Positions 25,185 through 34,751 are shown, counted from the first letter of the stretch. The stretch is DNA of 45,470 bases from an uncultured Dysgonomonas sp. (GCA_937875275.1 CALNCC010000102.1:1-45470); one strand, 5' to 3'. Notes: generated by a model from the sequence alone, not told the origin. Numbers and translations are program-made.

Positions 25185-27827
25185 ATGAAGAACATAAAAC
25201 AGATAATACTACTTGCCATTTTCATATTGCCATCTCTGCTTGTGGGACAGAATGATTCTGTATCGAACAAGCTCCTCTCGTTTGTCGAAAACATCAACAT
25301 ATTCAGTAAATATGTTCCGCAAGAGAAGGTTTACCTGCACTTAGATAATACCGATTATTTCTTAGGCGAAACTGTTTGGTTCAAAGCATATGTGGCAACT
25401 TCGAAACTCAATGCACCATCCGATTTAAGTAAGGTATTGTATGTCGAGATTCTCACGCCGGAAGGACGTGCTATAAAAACCCAAAAATATAAACTAGAAA
25501 ACGGACAGTGCAGCGGAAATATCGTTCTCGATCTTTCACTATTCTATTCGGGATTCCACGAAATAAGAGCCTATACACGCTATATGACAAACTTCGACAG
25601 CGACGCTGTATTTTCGCGCGTTATTCCGATATACAACAGTCCGAAAAAGGTTAATGACTATACTGAGCGTAAAATAAGTGGTGCAAGTACAAAGCGGGAG
25701 TCGTTCCGCCCCAAATCGGAGAAAAGAGAAGATGTAAACGTCCAGTTTTTCCCACAAGGGGGAAAACTTATTGCAGGCTTAGAAAACAAAGTAGCATTTA
25801 AAGTTACCGACAAACAGGGAAGACCGCTGAATGCAAATGCAACTATTTACAACTCGAAGAAAGAAGAAATCTTGACTTTCACTTCTGTTCATCAGGGAAT
25901 GGGAGATTTTGTATTTATCCCTGACGAGAACTGGTATTCTGCGAAAGTTGAAACAATAGTTAAGGATAAGAGTAAAACTAAAACATTCTATCTCCCTAAA
26001 GCCGAAAAAACGGGCTACGTAATGGACGTTAACAATCTGGAAAAAGAGAATGTACATGTACATATCCAACGTAGCAATGAAGTGGATGAGACCCAACTGG
26101 GATTGGTTACTCTTGTTAGAGGGGAAGTTTGCGATTTCGTCACCATTGACTTTGCATCTGAGTCGTCTGTTGATTATGCGATAAATAAAAAAAAGCTACC
26201 TTCCGGCGTGGGACAATTGGTGTTATTCAATAGTCAAGGCAAAGTATTGTCCGATCGCCTGCTGTTCACAAAAAGAGAAGATATCCATGAACTTGAGTTC
26301 ACTGTTCAGCAAGACAAGAATATCTACTTGCCTTTCGAAAAAGTATCTATGAACTTTCAAGTCAAAGACAAGGATAATCCTATCGAGACATCGTTTTCGC
26401 TATCTGTCAGAGATAGGAATCGGTGCATGACCAATCTTGTCGAAAATGATCTCTATGTAGACATGTTGCTCTCTTCCGACCTGAGAGGATATATACAAGA
26501 CCCTTACTACTATTTCGAAGATGAAGATAAAGATCGTCTTTATGCTCTCGACCTGCTGATGATGACCCAAGGCTGGCGCCGCTATAAATGGGAACACATG
26601 ACCGGACTCTCTCCGATGGATGCAAAACAATTCATCGAAAAAGGAATAATGATAGATGGTGCAATTCGCAGTCGAATAAGAAAAAATGCAAAACCGGGAC
26701 TTGATTTGAGTATCATGATGACAAAACGAGATACCGCAAGTAGAGCAAAGCTACAAACTCTTACCGGTGAATGCATTACCGGAGAAGAAGGACAATTCGC
26801 CTTCATGCTCGACCAAGACATTCAAGGCACATGGAACACTGTGATTCAGGCTAAGGACAAAGGTAAGAACAAAGACAACCGCATCATGCTCAACCGTATG
26901 TTCTCGCCTGATAGACGATTTTACCGCTATTTCGACACAGAGATAATCCCCATTGAAAGAGAAATAGATTTGAATGCGCCCATAGTCGAAGAAAATACGG
27001 ATCGAGATGACGAAAATTTGAATGATATATTGCCAGAGAATAACGACAAGTTGGGCATTACCGAGAAGACACATACATTAAAAGAGGTTATTATAACAGA
27101 AAACAAATCGACCCGATGGACACAACAACGATTGACCGCAAATCATCTCGTATATGACGTACGAGAAGAATATGATAACCTAATAGATAAAGGCGACGAG
27201 GAATATGATATGGTTATGGACTATTTGACTAAAATTGATCCTAATTTCAGAATTTCATATAGCGCAAGTTCGACAGTGACGGTAACTGCCGAGATTACTT
27301 ACAAAGGTAGACCTATTACATTTGTTATGAATAATAAGTTATTAACAGAACAAGCCTGGGAAAGCCCTGAAAATGTCAGCATGAGCCGAATAAAAAAACT
27401 TTCTATATCTGATGGCGGATCACTACTCCCTGTGGCAAAATTTGATGACAACGGAGACGATCTACCTCAAGGCAAACACATTAGCTTAAGTGCTGGTGAT
27501 GTGAATGCTTTAACGAGTAAACACCCTGTATACGTATTCTTATACACATACCATGACTACCTAAGCGTTTCATCATCCAAAGGGACAAGACTCACAACAA
27601 TACAAGGCTATGAAGTAGAAAAAGAATTTTATTCTCCCGTCTATGATTATGACATCTCGGAAATTGAAGGGGATCATCGCCGCACACTATATTGGGATCC
27701 TCATGTAAAAACCGACAAAGACGGTAATGCTCAAGTAGAATTCTACAACAATGACTCGCAAAGTGATTTTATCATCAATGCAGAAACGATGACCACAGAC
27801 GGAAAAATCGGAATATATACGGAATAA
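25185..27827 (+). CDS. Exported macroglobulin (MG2)-like protein with a degenerate TonB plug-like segment
   Basis: 880 residues. After the signal peptide (MKNIKQIILLAIFILPSLLVGQ), KVYLHLDNTDYFLGETVWFK and VEILTPEGRAIKTQKYKLEN are typical of the MG2 domain of alpha-2-macroglobulin-like proteins, and further beta-sandwich repeats follow. From about 640 the sequence turns into something like a TonB-receptor plug (LKEVIITENK..., FVMNNKLLTEQAWESP, MSRIKKLSISDGG...VYVFLYTYHDYL), but there is no barrel behind it. The C terminus (TDKDGNAQVEFYNNDSQSDF) again looks like an MG-type domain. No thioester CxEQ motif is visible. Probably an envelope protein; the function is unknown. Confidence 0.7.
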   Translation: MKNIKQIILLAIFILPSLLVGQNDSVSNKLLSFVENINIFSKYVPQEKVYLHLDNTDYFLGETVWFKAYVATSKLNAPSDLSKVLYVEILTPEGRAIKTQKYKLENGQCSGNIVLDLSLFYSGFHEIRAYTRYMTNFDSDAVFSRVIPIYNSPKKVNDYTERKISGASTKRESFRPKSEKREDVNVQFFPQGGKLIAGLENKVAFKVTDKQGRPLNANATIYNSKKEEILTFTSVHQGMGDFVFIPDENWYSAKVETIVKDKSKTKTFYLPKAEKTGYVMDVNNLEKENVHVHIQRSNEVDETQLGLVTLVRGEVCDFVTIDFASESSVDYAINKKKLPSGVGQLVLFNSQGKVLSDRLLFTKREDIHELEFTVQQDKNIYLPFEKVSMNFQVKDKDNPIETSFSLSVRDRNRCMTNLVENDLYVDMLLSSDLRGYIQDPYYYFEDEDKDRLYALDLLMMTQGWRRYKWEHMTGLSPMDAKQFIEKGIMIDGAIRSRIRKNAKPGLDLSIMMTKRDTASRAKLQTLTGECITGEEGQFAFMLDQDIQGTWNTVIQAKDKGKNKDNRIMLNRMFSPDRRFYRYFDTEIIPIEREIDLNAPIVEENTDRDDENLNDILPENNDKLGITEKTHTLKEVIITENKSTRWTQQRLTANHLVYDVREEYDNLIDKGDEEYDMVMDYLTKIDPNFRISYSASSTVTVTAEITYKGRPITFVMNNKLLTEQAWESPENVSMSRIKKLSISDGGSLLPVAKFDDNGDDLPQGKHISLSAGDVNALTSKHPVYVFLYTYHDYLSVSSSKGTRLTTIQGYEVEKEFYSPVYDYDISEIEGDHRRTLYWDPHVKTDKDGNAQVEFYNNDSQSDFIINAETMTTDGKIGIYTE

Positions 27828-27853
27828 ACTAAAATATCGTTATAATAAAGAAA

Positions 27854-27880
27854 AGAAGCTCATTTGAGTTTCTTTTTTTA
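27854..27880 (+). terminator. Intrinsic terminator after the exported protein gene
   Basis: AGAAGCTCA (27854-27862) pairs with TGAGTTTCT (27865-27873) with one G-T pair and a TT loop that would open in practice, followed by TTTTTT. It lies 27 bases after the stop at 27827. Confidence 0.7.
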
Positions 27881-27881
27881 T

Positions 27882-27889
27882 TACTTTTG
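27882..27889 (+). promoter_or_regulatory. Candidate -7 box of rnr
   Basis: TACTTTTG fits TAnnTTTG and directly follows the upstream terminator; a transcript would start near 27896, about 29 bases before the rnr ATG. The nearest TTTG (27863-27866) is 15 bases upstream, slightly short. Confidence 0.45.
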
Positions 27890-27924
27890 ATTCAACAGTC
27901 ATAGAAAAGAAAAAAATAAAGATC

Positions 27925-30072
27925 ATGAAAAATAGAATCCCCCATAAATCGGAAAAACGGAAAACAAAAAATCAGATTGTAAATACCATCATCAATTTCT
28001 TCAATTCTAATTCAGAGAGTGCATTCAGCGCGAAGCAGGTTGCCGAAAAAATAGGGCTGAAGAAGGTTGCTGAAAAACAAATCGTCACAGACATTATTTT
28101 CGACCTTAAAGAAGACGCATTCATTATCGAAGACGGAAGGGGAAAATACAAATCGAATACACGAGGTCTGTTTCTCGAAGGTTCTTTCGAACGAAGGAGT
28201 AATGGAAAAAACTTCTTCATACCCGACGATGGCAGCAAAAATGTGATGGTGCCGGAGAGAAACTCGGCACATGCAATGAACGGAGACCGGGTGAAAATAC
28301 AGATGTTGGCCAAATGTAAAGGACGCGATCCCGAAGGAGAGGTTATCGAAATACTGGAACGTAAACAAACTCGACTTGTCGGTACCTTACAGGTGTTGAA
28401 GCATTATGCATTCCTCGAAATGGATAGTAAAATATTAGCAAATGACATTTTCATTCCTTTAGAAAGCCTCAACAATGGGAAAGACGGAGAGAAAGCTGTT
28501 GTTGAAGTAGTTGAGTGGCCACGCAAAGCTAAGAACCCGATAGGGAAAGTCATAGATGTGCTGGGTGTGGCAGGAGAGAACGATAGCGAAATGAATGCTA
28601 TTCTTGCCGAATTTGGTCTGCCATATAAATATCCTGACAAACTGGAAGAAGCTGCAAATAAAATATCAGATGTTATCACCGCCGAAGAAATATCGAAAAG
28701 AGAAGACTTTAGAGGAACAACAACTTTCACAATAGACCCTCGCGACGCAAAAGACTTTGACGACGCATTGTCGATAAAACAACTGAAAAACGGGAATTGG
28801 GAAATCGGCGTTCACATTGCCGATGTTACACACTATGTGCAAGAAGGAGACCAGATAGACAAAGAAGGCGAAAGCCGTGCTACCTCAATCTATCTTGTAG
28901 ACAGAACAATACCGATGTTGCCTGAGAAATTAAGTAACATATTATGTTCGCTACGCCCTAACGAAGAAAAGCTGTGCTACTCGTGCATCTTCGAAATGGA
29001 TGACGAAGCTAATGTGATAAAGCATCGCATCGGTCGCACTGTAATTCTTTCCGACAGGCGGTTCACATACGAAGAAGCTCAAGACATATTAGAAACCGGC
29101 ACTGGCGATTTTAAAGACGAGGTATTGAAACTGAATGATCTCGCCAAGAAAATAAGAAAAAAACGTTTCGACAACGGAGCTCTTTCGTTCGACCGACACG
29201 AAGTCCGTTTCGAGATAGATGAAAAAGGTAAACCATTGAGCGTATATTTCAAATATGCAAAAGATTCGAACAAACTGATAGAAGAATTTATGCTATTAGC
29301 GAACAAAACGGTTGCCGAATTTATAGGAAAAACGACAAAAGACAAAAAAGCAAAAACATTTGTATACCGTGTACACGATCAGCCTAACGAGGAAAAGATG
29401 GAAAACCTCGCTCAATTTATCCGCCGTTTCGGCTATAAGATAAAGGTTGACGGATCGAGGTTTGCCGTATCTCAGTCGTTAAATGCGCTCTTGGGAGAAG
29501 TAAGCGGCAAGGCCGAAGAAAACCTCATCTCAACTATTGCCGTACGAGCCATGGCTAAAGCTATGTACACGACAACAAACATCGGGCACTACGGATTGGC
29601 ATTCGATTATTATACACATTTTACATCTCCCATACGCCGCTATCCCGACATGATGGTACACCGTCTGCTGACAAGATATCTCGATGGAGGGAAAAGCGTT
29701 AGCAAAACGCTGTATGAGGAGAAATGCGAACATTCTTCCGATATGGAACAATTAGCCGCAAATGCCGAACGGGCTTCTATCAAGTACAAACAGGTAGAGT
29801 ATATGTCTGACAAGCTCGGACAAGTATTTGATGCCGTAATATCGGGAATCACCGAATGGGGTGTGTATGCCGAAATAAATGAGAACAAGTGTGAAGGAAT
29901 GATTCCTATCCGAGATCTGGATGATGACTTCTACGAGTTTGACGAAAAGAACTACTGCTTGCGCGGGCGTAGAAAAAACAGAGTATATCAATTAGGAGAC
30001 GCTATAAAAATAAAAGTCGCAAGAACCAATCTGGAACGAAAACAATTGGACTTTGCTTTGGTCGAAGATTAA
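27925..30072 (+). CDS. rnr: Ribonuclease R
   Basis: 715 residues. RNase R is a 3'-to-5' exoribonuclease that can digest structured RNA in mRNA decay and rRNA quality control. The order is a basic, winged-helix-like N terminus (FSAKQVAEKIGLKKVAEKQI), cold-shock domains (FFIPDDGSKNVMV..., DIFIPLESLNN), the catalytic RNB domain (TTFTIDPRDAKDFDDALSI with the Mg-binding Asp residues, about 270-290; GVHIADVTHYV; YTHFTSPIRRYPDMMVHRLL) and a C-terminal S1 domain (VFDAVISGITEWGVYAEINE). All hallmarks are intact. A terminator hairpin follows at 30143-30168. Confidence 0.96.
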   Translation: MKNRIPHKSEKRKTKNQIVNTIINFFNSNSESAFSAKQVAEKIGLKKVAEKQIVTDIIFDLKEDAFIIEDGRGKYKSNTRGLFLEGSFERRSNGKNFFIPDDGSKNVMVPERNSAHAMNGDRVKIQMLAKCKGRDPEGEVIEILERKQTRLVGTLQVLKHYAFLEMDSKILANDIFIPLESLNNGKDGEKAVVEVVEWPRKAKNPIGKVIDVLGVAGENDSEMNAILAEFGLPYKYPDKLEEAANKISDVITAEEISKREDFRGTTTFTIDPRDAKDFDDALSIKQLKNGNWEIGVHIADVTHYVQEGDQIDKEGESRATSIYLVDRTIPMLPEKLSNILCSLRPNEEKLCYSCIFEMDDEANVIKHRIGRTVILSDRRFTYEEAQDILETGTGDFKDEVLKLNDLAKKIRKKRFDNGALSFDRHEVRFEIDEKGKPLSVYFKYAKDSNKLIEEFMLLANKTVAEFIGKTTKDKKAKTFVYRVHDQPNEEKMENLAQFIRRFGYKIKVDGSRFAVSQSLNALLGEVSGKAEENLISTIAVRAMAKAMYTTTNIGHYGLAFDYYTHFTSPIRRYPDMMVHRLLTRYLDGGKSVSKTLYEEKCEHSSDMEQLAANAERASIKYKQVEYMSDKLGQVFDAVISGITEWGVYAEINENKCEGMIPIRDLDDDFYEFDEKNYCLRGRRKNRVYQLGDAIKIKVARTNLERKQLDFALVED

Positions 30073-30142
30073 CATTAATATCGGCACTCATTTGCATGTA
30101 ATTTTATTTGTAACAAAAATATTATGAATTGATTGCATGCCA

Positions 30143-30168
30143 ATAAAGGGTGTCCTTTATGTTTTTTT
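30143..30168 (+). terminator. Intrinsic terminator of rnr
   Basis: ATAAAGG (30143-30149) pairs with CCTTTAT (30154-30160) around GTGT and is followed by G and seven Ts. It is 70 bases after the rnr stop. Confidence 0.7.
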
Positions 30169-30249
30169 ATTAAATATAATTTTTACATTTTAACTACCAT
30201 CCTCTACAATTTTATAATTTACAAGTAGGTTATGCTGATCAAATAGACT

Positions 30250-30257
30250 TATATTTG
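30250..30257 (+). promoter_or_regulatory. Candidate -7 box of the 2-oxoacid oxidoreductase operon
   Basis: TATATTTG fits TAnnTTTG; the transcript would start near 30264 with a leader of about 70 bases before the first ATG at 30333. No -33 TTTG at suitable spacing was seen. Confidence 0.4.
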
Positions 30258-30332
30258 TAGCCAACAAATGCTATTTGATAGAACACGATGCGTTTGTGAT
30301 TGATGTAAGGATCAAAAAAATAATCAATAAAT

Positions 30333-30563
30333 ATGGCAAAGATCAAAGGTGCAGTTGTGGTTGATGTCGAACGTTGCAAAGGGTGCAATCTGTGTGTTGT
30401 AGCCTGTCCGTGCGATGTATTGGAACTACAGCCAAGGCATGTAAATCAGAAAGGATATCACTATGCATACATGAAAAACCCTGATGAATGTATCGGGTGT
30501 GCAAACTGTGGATATGTGTGTCCCGATGCATGTTTAACTATTTACAAAAAGAAATTGGTATAA
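30333..30563 (+). CDS. korD: 2-oxoacid:ferredoxin oxidoreductase, delta (ferredoxin) subunit
   Basis: 76 residues, essentially a two-cluster 4Fe-4S ferredoxin. The motifs are CKGCNLCVVACPCDVLEL and CIGCANCGYVCPDAC, each with the CxxCxxCxxxC spacing. As the first gene of a four-gene run with the alpha, beta and gamma chains it passes electrons from the thiamine-diphosphate centre to soluble ferredoxin. The gene name follows the Kor convention; the complex might equally be named Vor. An additional Cys in ACPCDV is not part of the standard ligand set. Confidence 0.85.
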   Translation: MAKIKGAVVVDVERCKGCNLCVVACPCDVLELQPRHVNQKGYHYAYMKNPDECIGCANCGYVCPDACLTIYKKKLV

Positions 30564-30617
30564 TGAACAAGAACGAGTAAAGATGTTTTCTCTTTCTTGT
30601 TTTTAATTTAATATTCT

Positions 30618-31700
30618 ATGTCAGAAGAAGTAGTACTATTAAAAGGGAATGAAGCAATAGCACATGCGGCTATTCGTTACGGAGTCGATGGTTATTTCGG
30701 CTATCCGATCACTCCCCAATCAGAGATAATGGAAACATTGATGAGCGAAGCTCCGTGGACAACGACCGGCATGGTCGTTCTTCAGGCCGAGAGCGAAGTT
30801 GCGTCAATCAATATGGTATATGGTGGTGCCGGATGCGGAAAGGCTGTTATGACATCCTCTTCCAGTCCGGGTGTGAGCCTCATGCTCGAAGGCGTTTCGT
30901 ACATCGCTGCGGGAGAATTGCCTTGCCTCATCGTGAACGTTATGCGTGGAGGACCCGGATTGGGTACAATACAACCATCACAAGCCGATTACTTTCAGGC
31001 AGTAAAAGGTGGTGGACATGGTGATTACAAGTTGATAACCCTTGCTCCGGCTTCGGTGCAGGAGATGTCTGACTTCGTTGTGCTGGGCTTTGATATGGCA
31101 TTCAAATACCAAACTCCGGCAATGATATTGACAGACGGCGTGATTGGTCAAATGATGGAAAAGGTAGCTCTTCCTCCGTTCAAAAGAAGAAGAACAGAAA
31201 AGGAAATAAGAGAGCAATGCCCTTGGGCAACATTGGGGCGTCCTGAGAGCAGAGGACCCAACATTATAACAACACTTGAACTTGATTCGTACAAAATGGA
31301 GGAAAATAATATTCGCCTTCAAACCAAATATGCACGTATAGAAAAGGAGTTCAAATTGCACGAGGAGATCGATTGCGAAGATGCGGACTATATATTTGTT
31401 GCATTCGGATCGGCAGCTCGCATTTGTCAGAGAGCGATGGAGATTGCCAGAAGCCAAGGAATAAAGGTCGGATTGATTCGTCCGATAACGTTATGGCCTT
31501 TCCCATCCGAAGCAATAGACAAATATTCAACCAAGATAAAAGGAATTTTGACTGTGGAAATGAATGCCGGACAGATGGTCGAAGATGTTCGATTGGCTGT
31601 GAACGGAAAAGTAGATGTAAAACATTTTGGTCGTTTGGGTGGGATCGTTCCTACTCCGAACGAGATAGTTGTGGCACTAAAAGATAAATTCAATTGTTGA
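30618..31700 (+). CDS. korA: 2-oxoacid:ferredoxin oxidoreductase, alpha subunit (KorA/VorB type)
   Basis: 360 residues. It holds the pyrimidine-binding domain (GYFGYPITPQSEIMETL, VLQAESEVASINMVYGG, TSSSSPGVSLMLEGVSYIAA) and a transketolase C-terminal-like domain (YIFVAFGSAARICQRAMEIA...VGLIRPITLWPFP). With the beta, gamma and delta chains it oxidises a 2-oxoacid and CoA to the acyl-CoA, CO2 and reduced ferredoxin. Bacteroidales complexes of this type are called either 2-oxoglutarate (Kor) or branched-chain 2-oxoisovalerate (Vor) oxidoreductase, and the sequence alone does not decide between them. Part of a tight operon (54 bases after korD, 9 before korB). Confidence 0.88.
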   Translation: MSEEVVLLKGNEAIAHAAIRYGVDGYFGYPITPQSEIMETLMSEAPWTTTGMVVLQAESEVASINMVYGGAGCGKAVMTSSSSPGVSLMLEGVSYIAAGELPCLIVNVMRGGPGLGTIQPSQADYFQAVKGGGHGDYKLITLAPASVQEMSDFVVLGFDMAFKYQTPAMILTDGVIGQMMEKVALPPFKRRRTEKEIREQCPWATLGRPESRGPNIITTLELDSYKMEENNIRLQTKYARIEKEFKLHEEIDCEDADYIFVAFGSAARICQRAMEIARSQGIKVGLIRPITLWPFPSEAIDKYSTKIKGILTVEMNAGQMVEDVRLAVNGKVDVKHFGRLGGIVPTPNEIVVALKDKFNC

Positions 31701-31709
31701 TAAAAGATC

Positions 31710-32474
31710 ATGAGCGATATAAATAAAATTATAGACCCAGCCAATTTAGTTTACGCAAAACCCGAATTAATAAATGATACTCCGATGCATTATTGCCCCG
31801 GATGTTCGCATGGTGTTGCCCATAAGCTTATTGCGGAAGTTATAGACGAAATGGGGTTGAAGGCTGAGACAATTGCCGTAGCACCTGTTGGTTGCGCGGT
31901 GTTTGCTTATAACTACATGGACGTCGATTGGCAAGAAGCTGCTCACGGACGTGCTCCGGCAGTAGCAACAGCTATTAAGAGGTTGAACCCCGAGAAACTG
32001 GTATTCACATATCAGGGCGACGGAGATTTGGCTGCAATCGGTACGGGCGAAACGATACATGCTGCCAACAGAGGCGAAAACATTGCAATTATATTCATCA
32101 ATAATGGAATATATGGGATGACAGGAGGTCAGATGTCTCCGACCACCCTTGAGAATATGAAAACATCGACAACCCCTAACGGACGCAATATCAGCGCGAA
32201 CGGGTATCCGCTAAAGATCCTTGATTTGCTGGCTATTTTGCCGGGAGTCTGCCTTGCCACTCGTCAGAGTGTGCATACCGCCGGAGCTGTAAAGAAAGCT
32301 AAAAAGATGATAAGACAGGCTTTTGAAAACTCGATGGCAAACAAGGGAACGTCTATCGTGGAGATTGTGTCGACATGCAATGCCGGATGGAAAATGACAC
32401 CGGACGGAGCAAATAAATGGATGGTAGAAAATATGTTTCCGGAATATCCGATGGGGGATCTGAAAAACGAATAA
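31710..32474 (+). CDS. korB: 2-oxoacid:ferredoxin oxidoreductase, beta (thiamine diphosphate) subunit
   Basis: 254 residues. HYCPGCSHGVAHKLIAEVI carries the CxxC pair of the proximal cluster region. The thiamine diphosphate site is clear: FTYQGDGDLAAIGTGETIHA continuing to IFINNGIYGMTGGQMSPTT (GDG...NN pattern). VSTCNAGWKMTP near the end provides a further cysteine. It forms the catalytic core with the alpha chain. It starts 9 bases after the korA stop. Confidence 0.9.
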   Translation: MSDINKIIDPANLVYAKPELINDTPMHYCPGCSHGVAHKLIAEVIDEMGLKAETIAVAPVGCAVFAYNYMDVDWQEAAHGRAPAVATAIKRLNPEKLVFTYQGDGDLAAIGTGETIHAANRGENIAIIFINNGIYGMTGGQMSPTTLENMKTSTTPNGRNISANGYPLKILDLLAILPGVCLATRQSVHTAGAVKKAKKMIRQAFENSMANKGTSIVEIVSTCNAGWKMTPDGANKWMVENMFPEYPMGDLKNE

Positions 32475-32487
32475 AAAAGGATTTAGG

Positions 32488-33042
32488 ATGATAACAGAAA
32501 TAATTATAGCCGGATTTGGGGGACAAGGTGTGCTTTCGATGGGAAAGATTCTTGCCTACTCCGGATTGATGGAAAATAAAGAAGTTTCATGGTTTCCGTC
32601 TTATGGACCTGAACAACGTGGTGGAACAGCCAATGTTACAGTAATATTGAGCGACAACCCGATCAGTTCTCCCATATTGAACGAATTTGATGTGGCGATA
32701 ATACTTAATCAGCAATCGTTAGCAAAATTCGAGTCTCAGGTTAAACCCGGAGGCATCATCATTTACGACCCTAACGGCGTATTCAATCCGCCTACACGTA
32801 CCGATATTTATGTCTATGAAGTAGCTGCAATCGATACTGCTTCGTTGATGAAGAACACAAAGGTGGTGAATATGATTATATTGGGGGGATTCCTGCAAGC
32901 ATGTCCGATCGTAGAGCTGGAAAACGTAATGTCGGGATTGAAAAAATCGTTGCCCGAAAGACATCACAAACTATTGCCGATGAACAAGGAGGCTATCCTA
33001 AAAGGGATGGAAATCGTAAAAGAAATAAACAAGCCTGCATAG
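32488..33042 (+). CDS. korC: 2-oxoacid:ferredoxin oxidoreductase, gamma subunit
   Basis: 184 residues of the POR gamma family. IIAGFGGQGVLSMGKILAYS at the start and SWFPSYGPEQRGGTANVTVI are the family signatures and probably shape the CoA-binding face of the complex. It starts 13 bases after the korB stop and is the last gene of the D-A-B-C operon; a strong hairpin follows at 33067-33090. Confidence 0.9.
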   Translation: MITEIIIAGFGGQGVLSMGKILAYSGLMENKEVSWFPSYGPEQRGGTANVTVILSDNPISSPILNEFDVAIILNQQSLAKFESQVKPGGIIIYDPNGVFNPPTRTDIYVYEVAAIDTASLMKNTKVVNMIILGGFLQACPIVELENVMSGLKKSLPERHHKLLPMNKEAILKGMEIVKEINKPA

Positions 33043-33066
33043 AGTCCGTAATGTAAATGAGGAACG

Positions 33067-33090
33067 AGGCTGCCGTATGGCAGCCTTTGT
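33067..33090 (+). terminator. Terminator hairpin after korC, shared with the convergent M56 gene
   Basis: GGCTGCC (33068-33074) pairs perfectly with GGCAGCC (33079-33085) around GTAT, followed by TTTGTT. It lies 25 bases after the korC stop and 15 bases before the end of the convergent gene at 33105. Confidence 0.7.
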
Positions 33091-33104
33091 TATATGGTTA
33101 ACTG

Positions 33105-34745
33105 TCATTCAAAACGTGTCCATATCTCATGTGCACGATACGCCCCTATCGTTACATCAGCAAGCATTTTATCTGAATGGATATCAACATCAATATGCCC
33201 CAACAATCCATTTAGAGCAACTCTGTCGGGATGAGTATAGAGGATATTTTCCACACACACTCCATCTTTATAGGTATATGTACCTCCCGCTCCGGTCTGA
33301 ATATTTCCATCTTTATCGAAGTGAAACCAAGCGAAGGCATTACCAGAAATCAACTTAACCATCTCTATACTTGCATCTTCAGGCACTTGAGTTATCCATG
33401 CTCCCTCTATTTCTGTTTTTATACCTCTCTGTAATGCAGTGTCAGCACTAAGCCGCTGCCATTCTTCTTTTATTTGCACACTGCCATCAAGTAGGCCCTG
33501 ATAGGTTGCGCCATTCTGAGATAAGGATATCTTATCATATACAGCTTTTTTTTCCTTCCAAGGTTCCATTTGAGGCAGAGTATACAATATAGTTTCAGTA
33601 TACACCCTATCCTTGTAAGTATATGTTCCTCCAGCCCCTGAAAATATTTGATTGGTTTGCTTGTTGTATCTGAACCAAAAAAACTTCCCGTTAGTTATAA
33701 TTTTAACAGATCCTATTTTGCTTGATTTCAAATTGTTTCCCGAAACAGCAATCCATGCTCCTTCGACAGGCTCGGTTTCCTCAACGATTGAGGTAATGTC
33801 TGCCGCTGCAATGCTATCCAGATTGTTTGTAACCTTCTTACAGCTAAACAGCATAATTGCAGTTGCAATAAAAGGCAGTAGCACAAGATATCTAAGTCCA
33901 AGCCAAGGCTTTGATTTTTCTTTCAGCATCATAGCAATCCTTTTTTTCAGACTACTATGTGTAAATTCATTAATGATCATATTGAAATACCGTGTGCCGG
34001 CTGCTTTTTTGATCAATAATAACTGGTACTGCTTAGGCTCTATACCTGAACTCAATACGAAATTATCAGCTTCAAATTCATGTATATCCTGCAACTCCTT
34101 TTTCATGAGCCATATCACAGGGTTATACCATTGAAATATAGTCAACAGATTGGAAACGATGAGGTCTAATGAGTGTAAATGCTTAACATGAGCCTGCTCA
34201 TGAGATAACACAGATTCTCCGAAACCTTCATAATCCTCTTTCGATAGAATTATATATTTCATCCACGAGAAAGGTTCGATATCTTTGTTATGTAGCACAA
34301 TTATCGAGTTCCGATGTTGAATTTTTTCACCATTCCTACTCAACAGATAGATGCGCCTCAGCGATACAAGAATACCCGCTGAAAGGAAAGCAACCCCTAT
34401 AATATAAATCAATATTATAGCATTGACCCAATTTATATTATAACTTGAAGCAAGGTCGGTTTGTACTTCTTTATCAAGAACTAAGGGCACATCAAACAAT
34501 ACATCTTGCGCATTGAGTATCTGTTCCGATATAGAGGTCTCGTAACTCTGCACTGTTTCATGAATTGCAGTAGGATTTATATCGAATGTGATTAAAGGGC
34601 AGAGAACAGATATAAAATATATCGACATCAGTGTTACTCTATTTAATCGATGTAGTGTATTCTTCCCAAGAAATAACTTGTATGCAAAAAATAGTAGAAT
34701 GAGGCAAATAGACACCTTCAGATTGTAGGTTAACAATAGTCCCAT
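33105..34745 (-). CDS. BlaR1-like M56 membrane metallopeptidase with two C-terminal lipocalin-like (DUF4488-type) repeats
   Basis: 546 residues. Four hydrophobic segments (about 11-25, 38-53, 107-129, 284-300) frame a cytosolic zinc protease domain with SHEQAH (His182, Glu183, His186) and a downstream EFEAD ligand region (about 223-227). In BlaR1/MecR1 a ligand-sensing domain outside the membrane triggers this protease to inactivate the BlaI repressor, whose gene lies directly upstream here (start 6 bases before). The sensor, however, is not a penicillin-binding domain: residues 328-435 and 447-546 are two related copies, each with EGAW near its start and GAGGTYTYKD near the middle. The signal sensed is therefore not a beta-lactam. 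Confidence 0.8.
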   Translation of the reverse strand: MGLLLTYNLKVSICLILLFFAYKLFLGKNTLHRLNRVTLMSIYFISVLCPLITFDINPTAIHETVQSYETSISEQILNAQDVLFDVPLVLDKEVQTDLASSYNINWVNAIILIYIIGVAFLSAGILVSLRRIYLLSRNGEKIQHRNSIIVLHNKDIEPFSWMKYIILSKEDYEGFGESVLSHEQAHVKHLHSLDLIVSNLLTIFQWYNPVIWLMKKELQDIHEFEADNFVLSSGIEPKQYQLLLIKKAAGTRYFNMIINEFTHSSLKKRIAMMLKEKSKPWLGLRYLVLLPFIATAIMLFSCKKVTNNLDSIAAADITSIVEETEPVEGAWIAVSGNNLKSSKIGSVKIITNGKFFWFRYNKQTNQIFSGAGGTYTYKDRVYTETILYTLPQMEPWKEKKAVYDKISLSQNGATYQGLLDGSVQIKEEWQRLSADTALQRGIKTEIEGAWITQVPEDASIEMVKLISGNAFAWFHFDKDGNIQTGAGGTYTYKDGVCVENILYTHPDRVALNGLLGHIDVDIHSDKMLADVTIGAYRAHEIWTRFE

Positions 34746-34751
34746 GCGATT

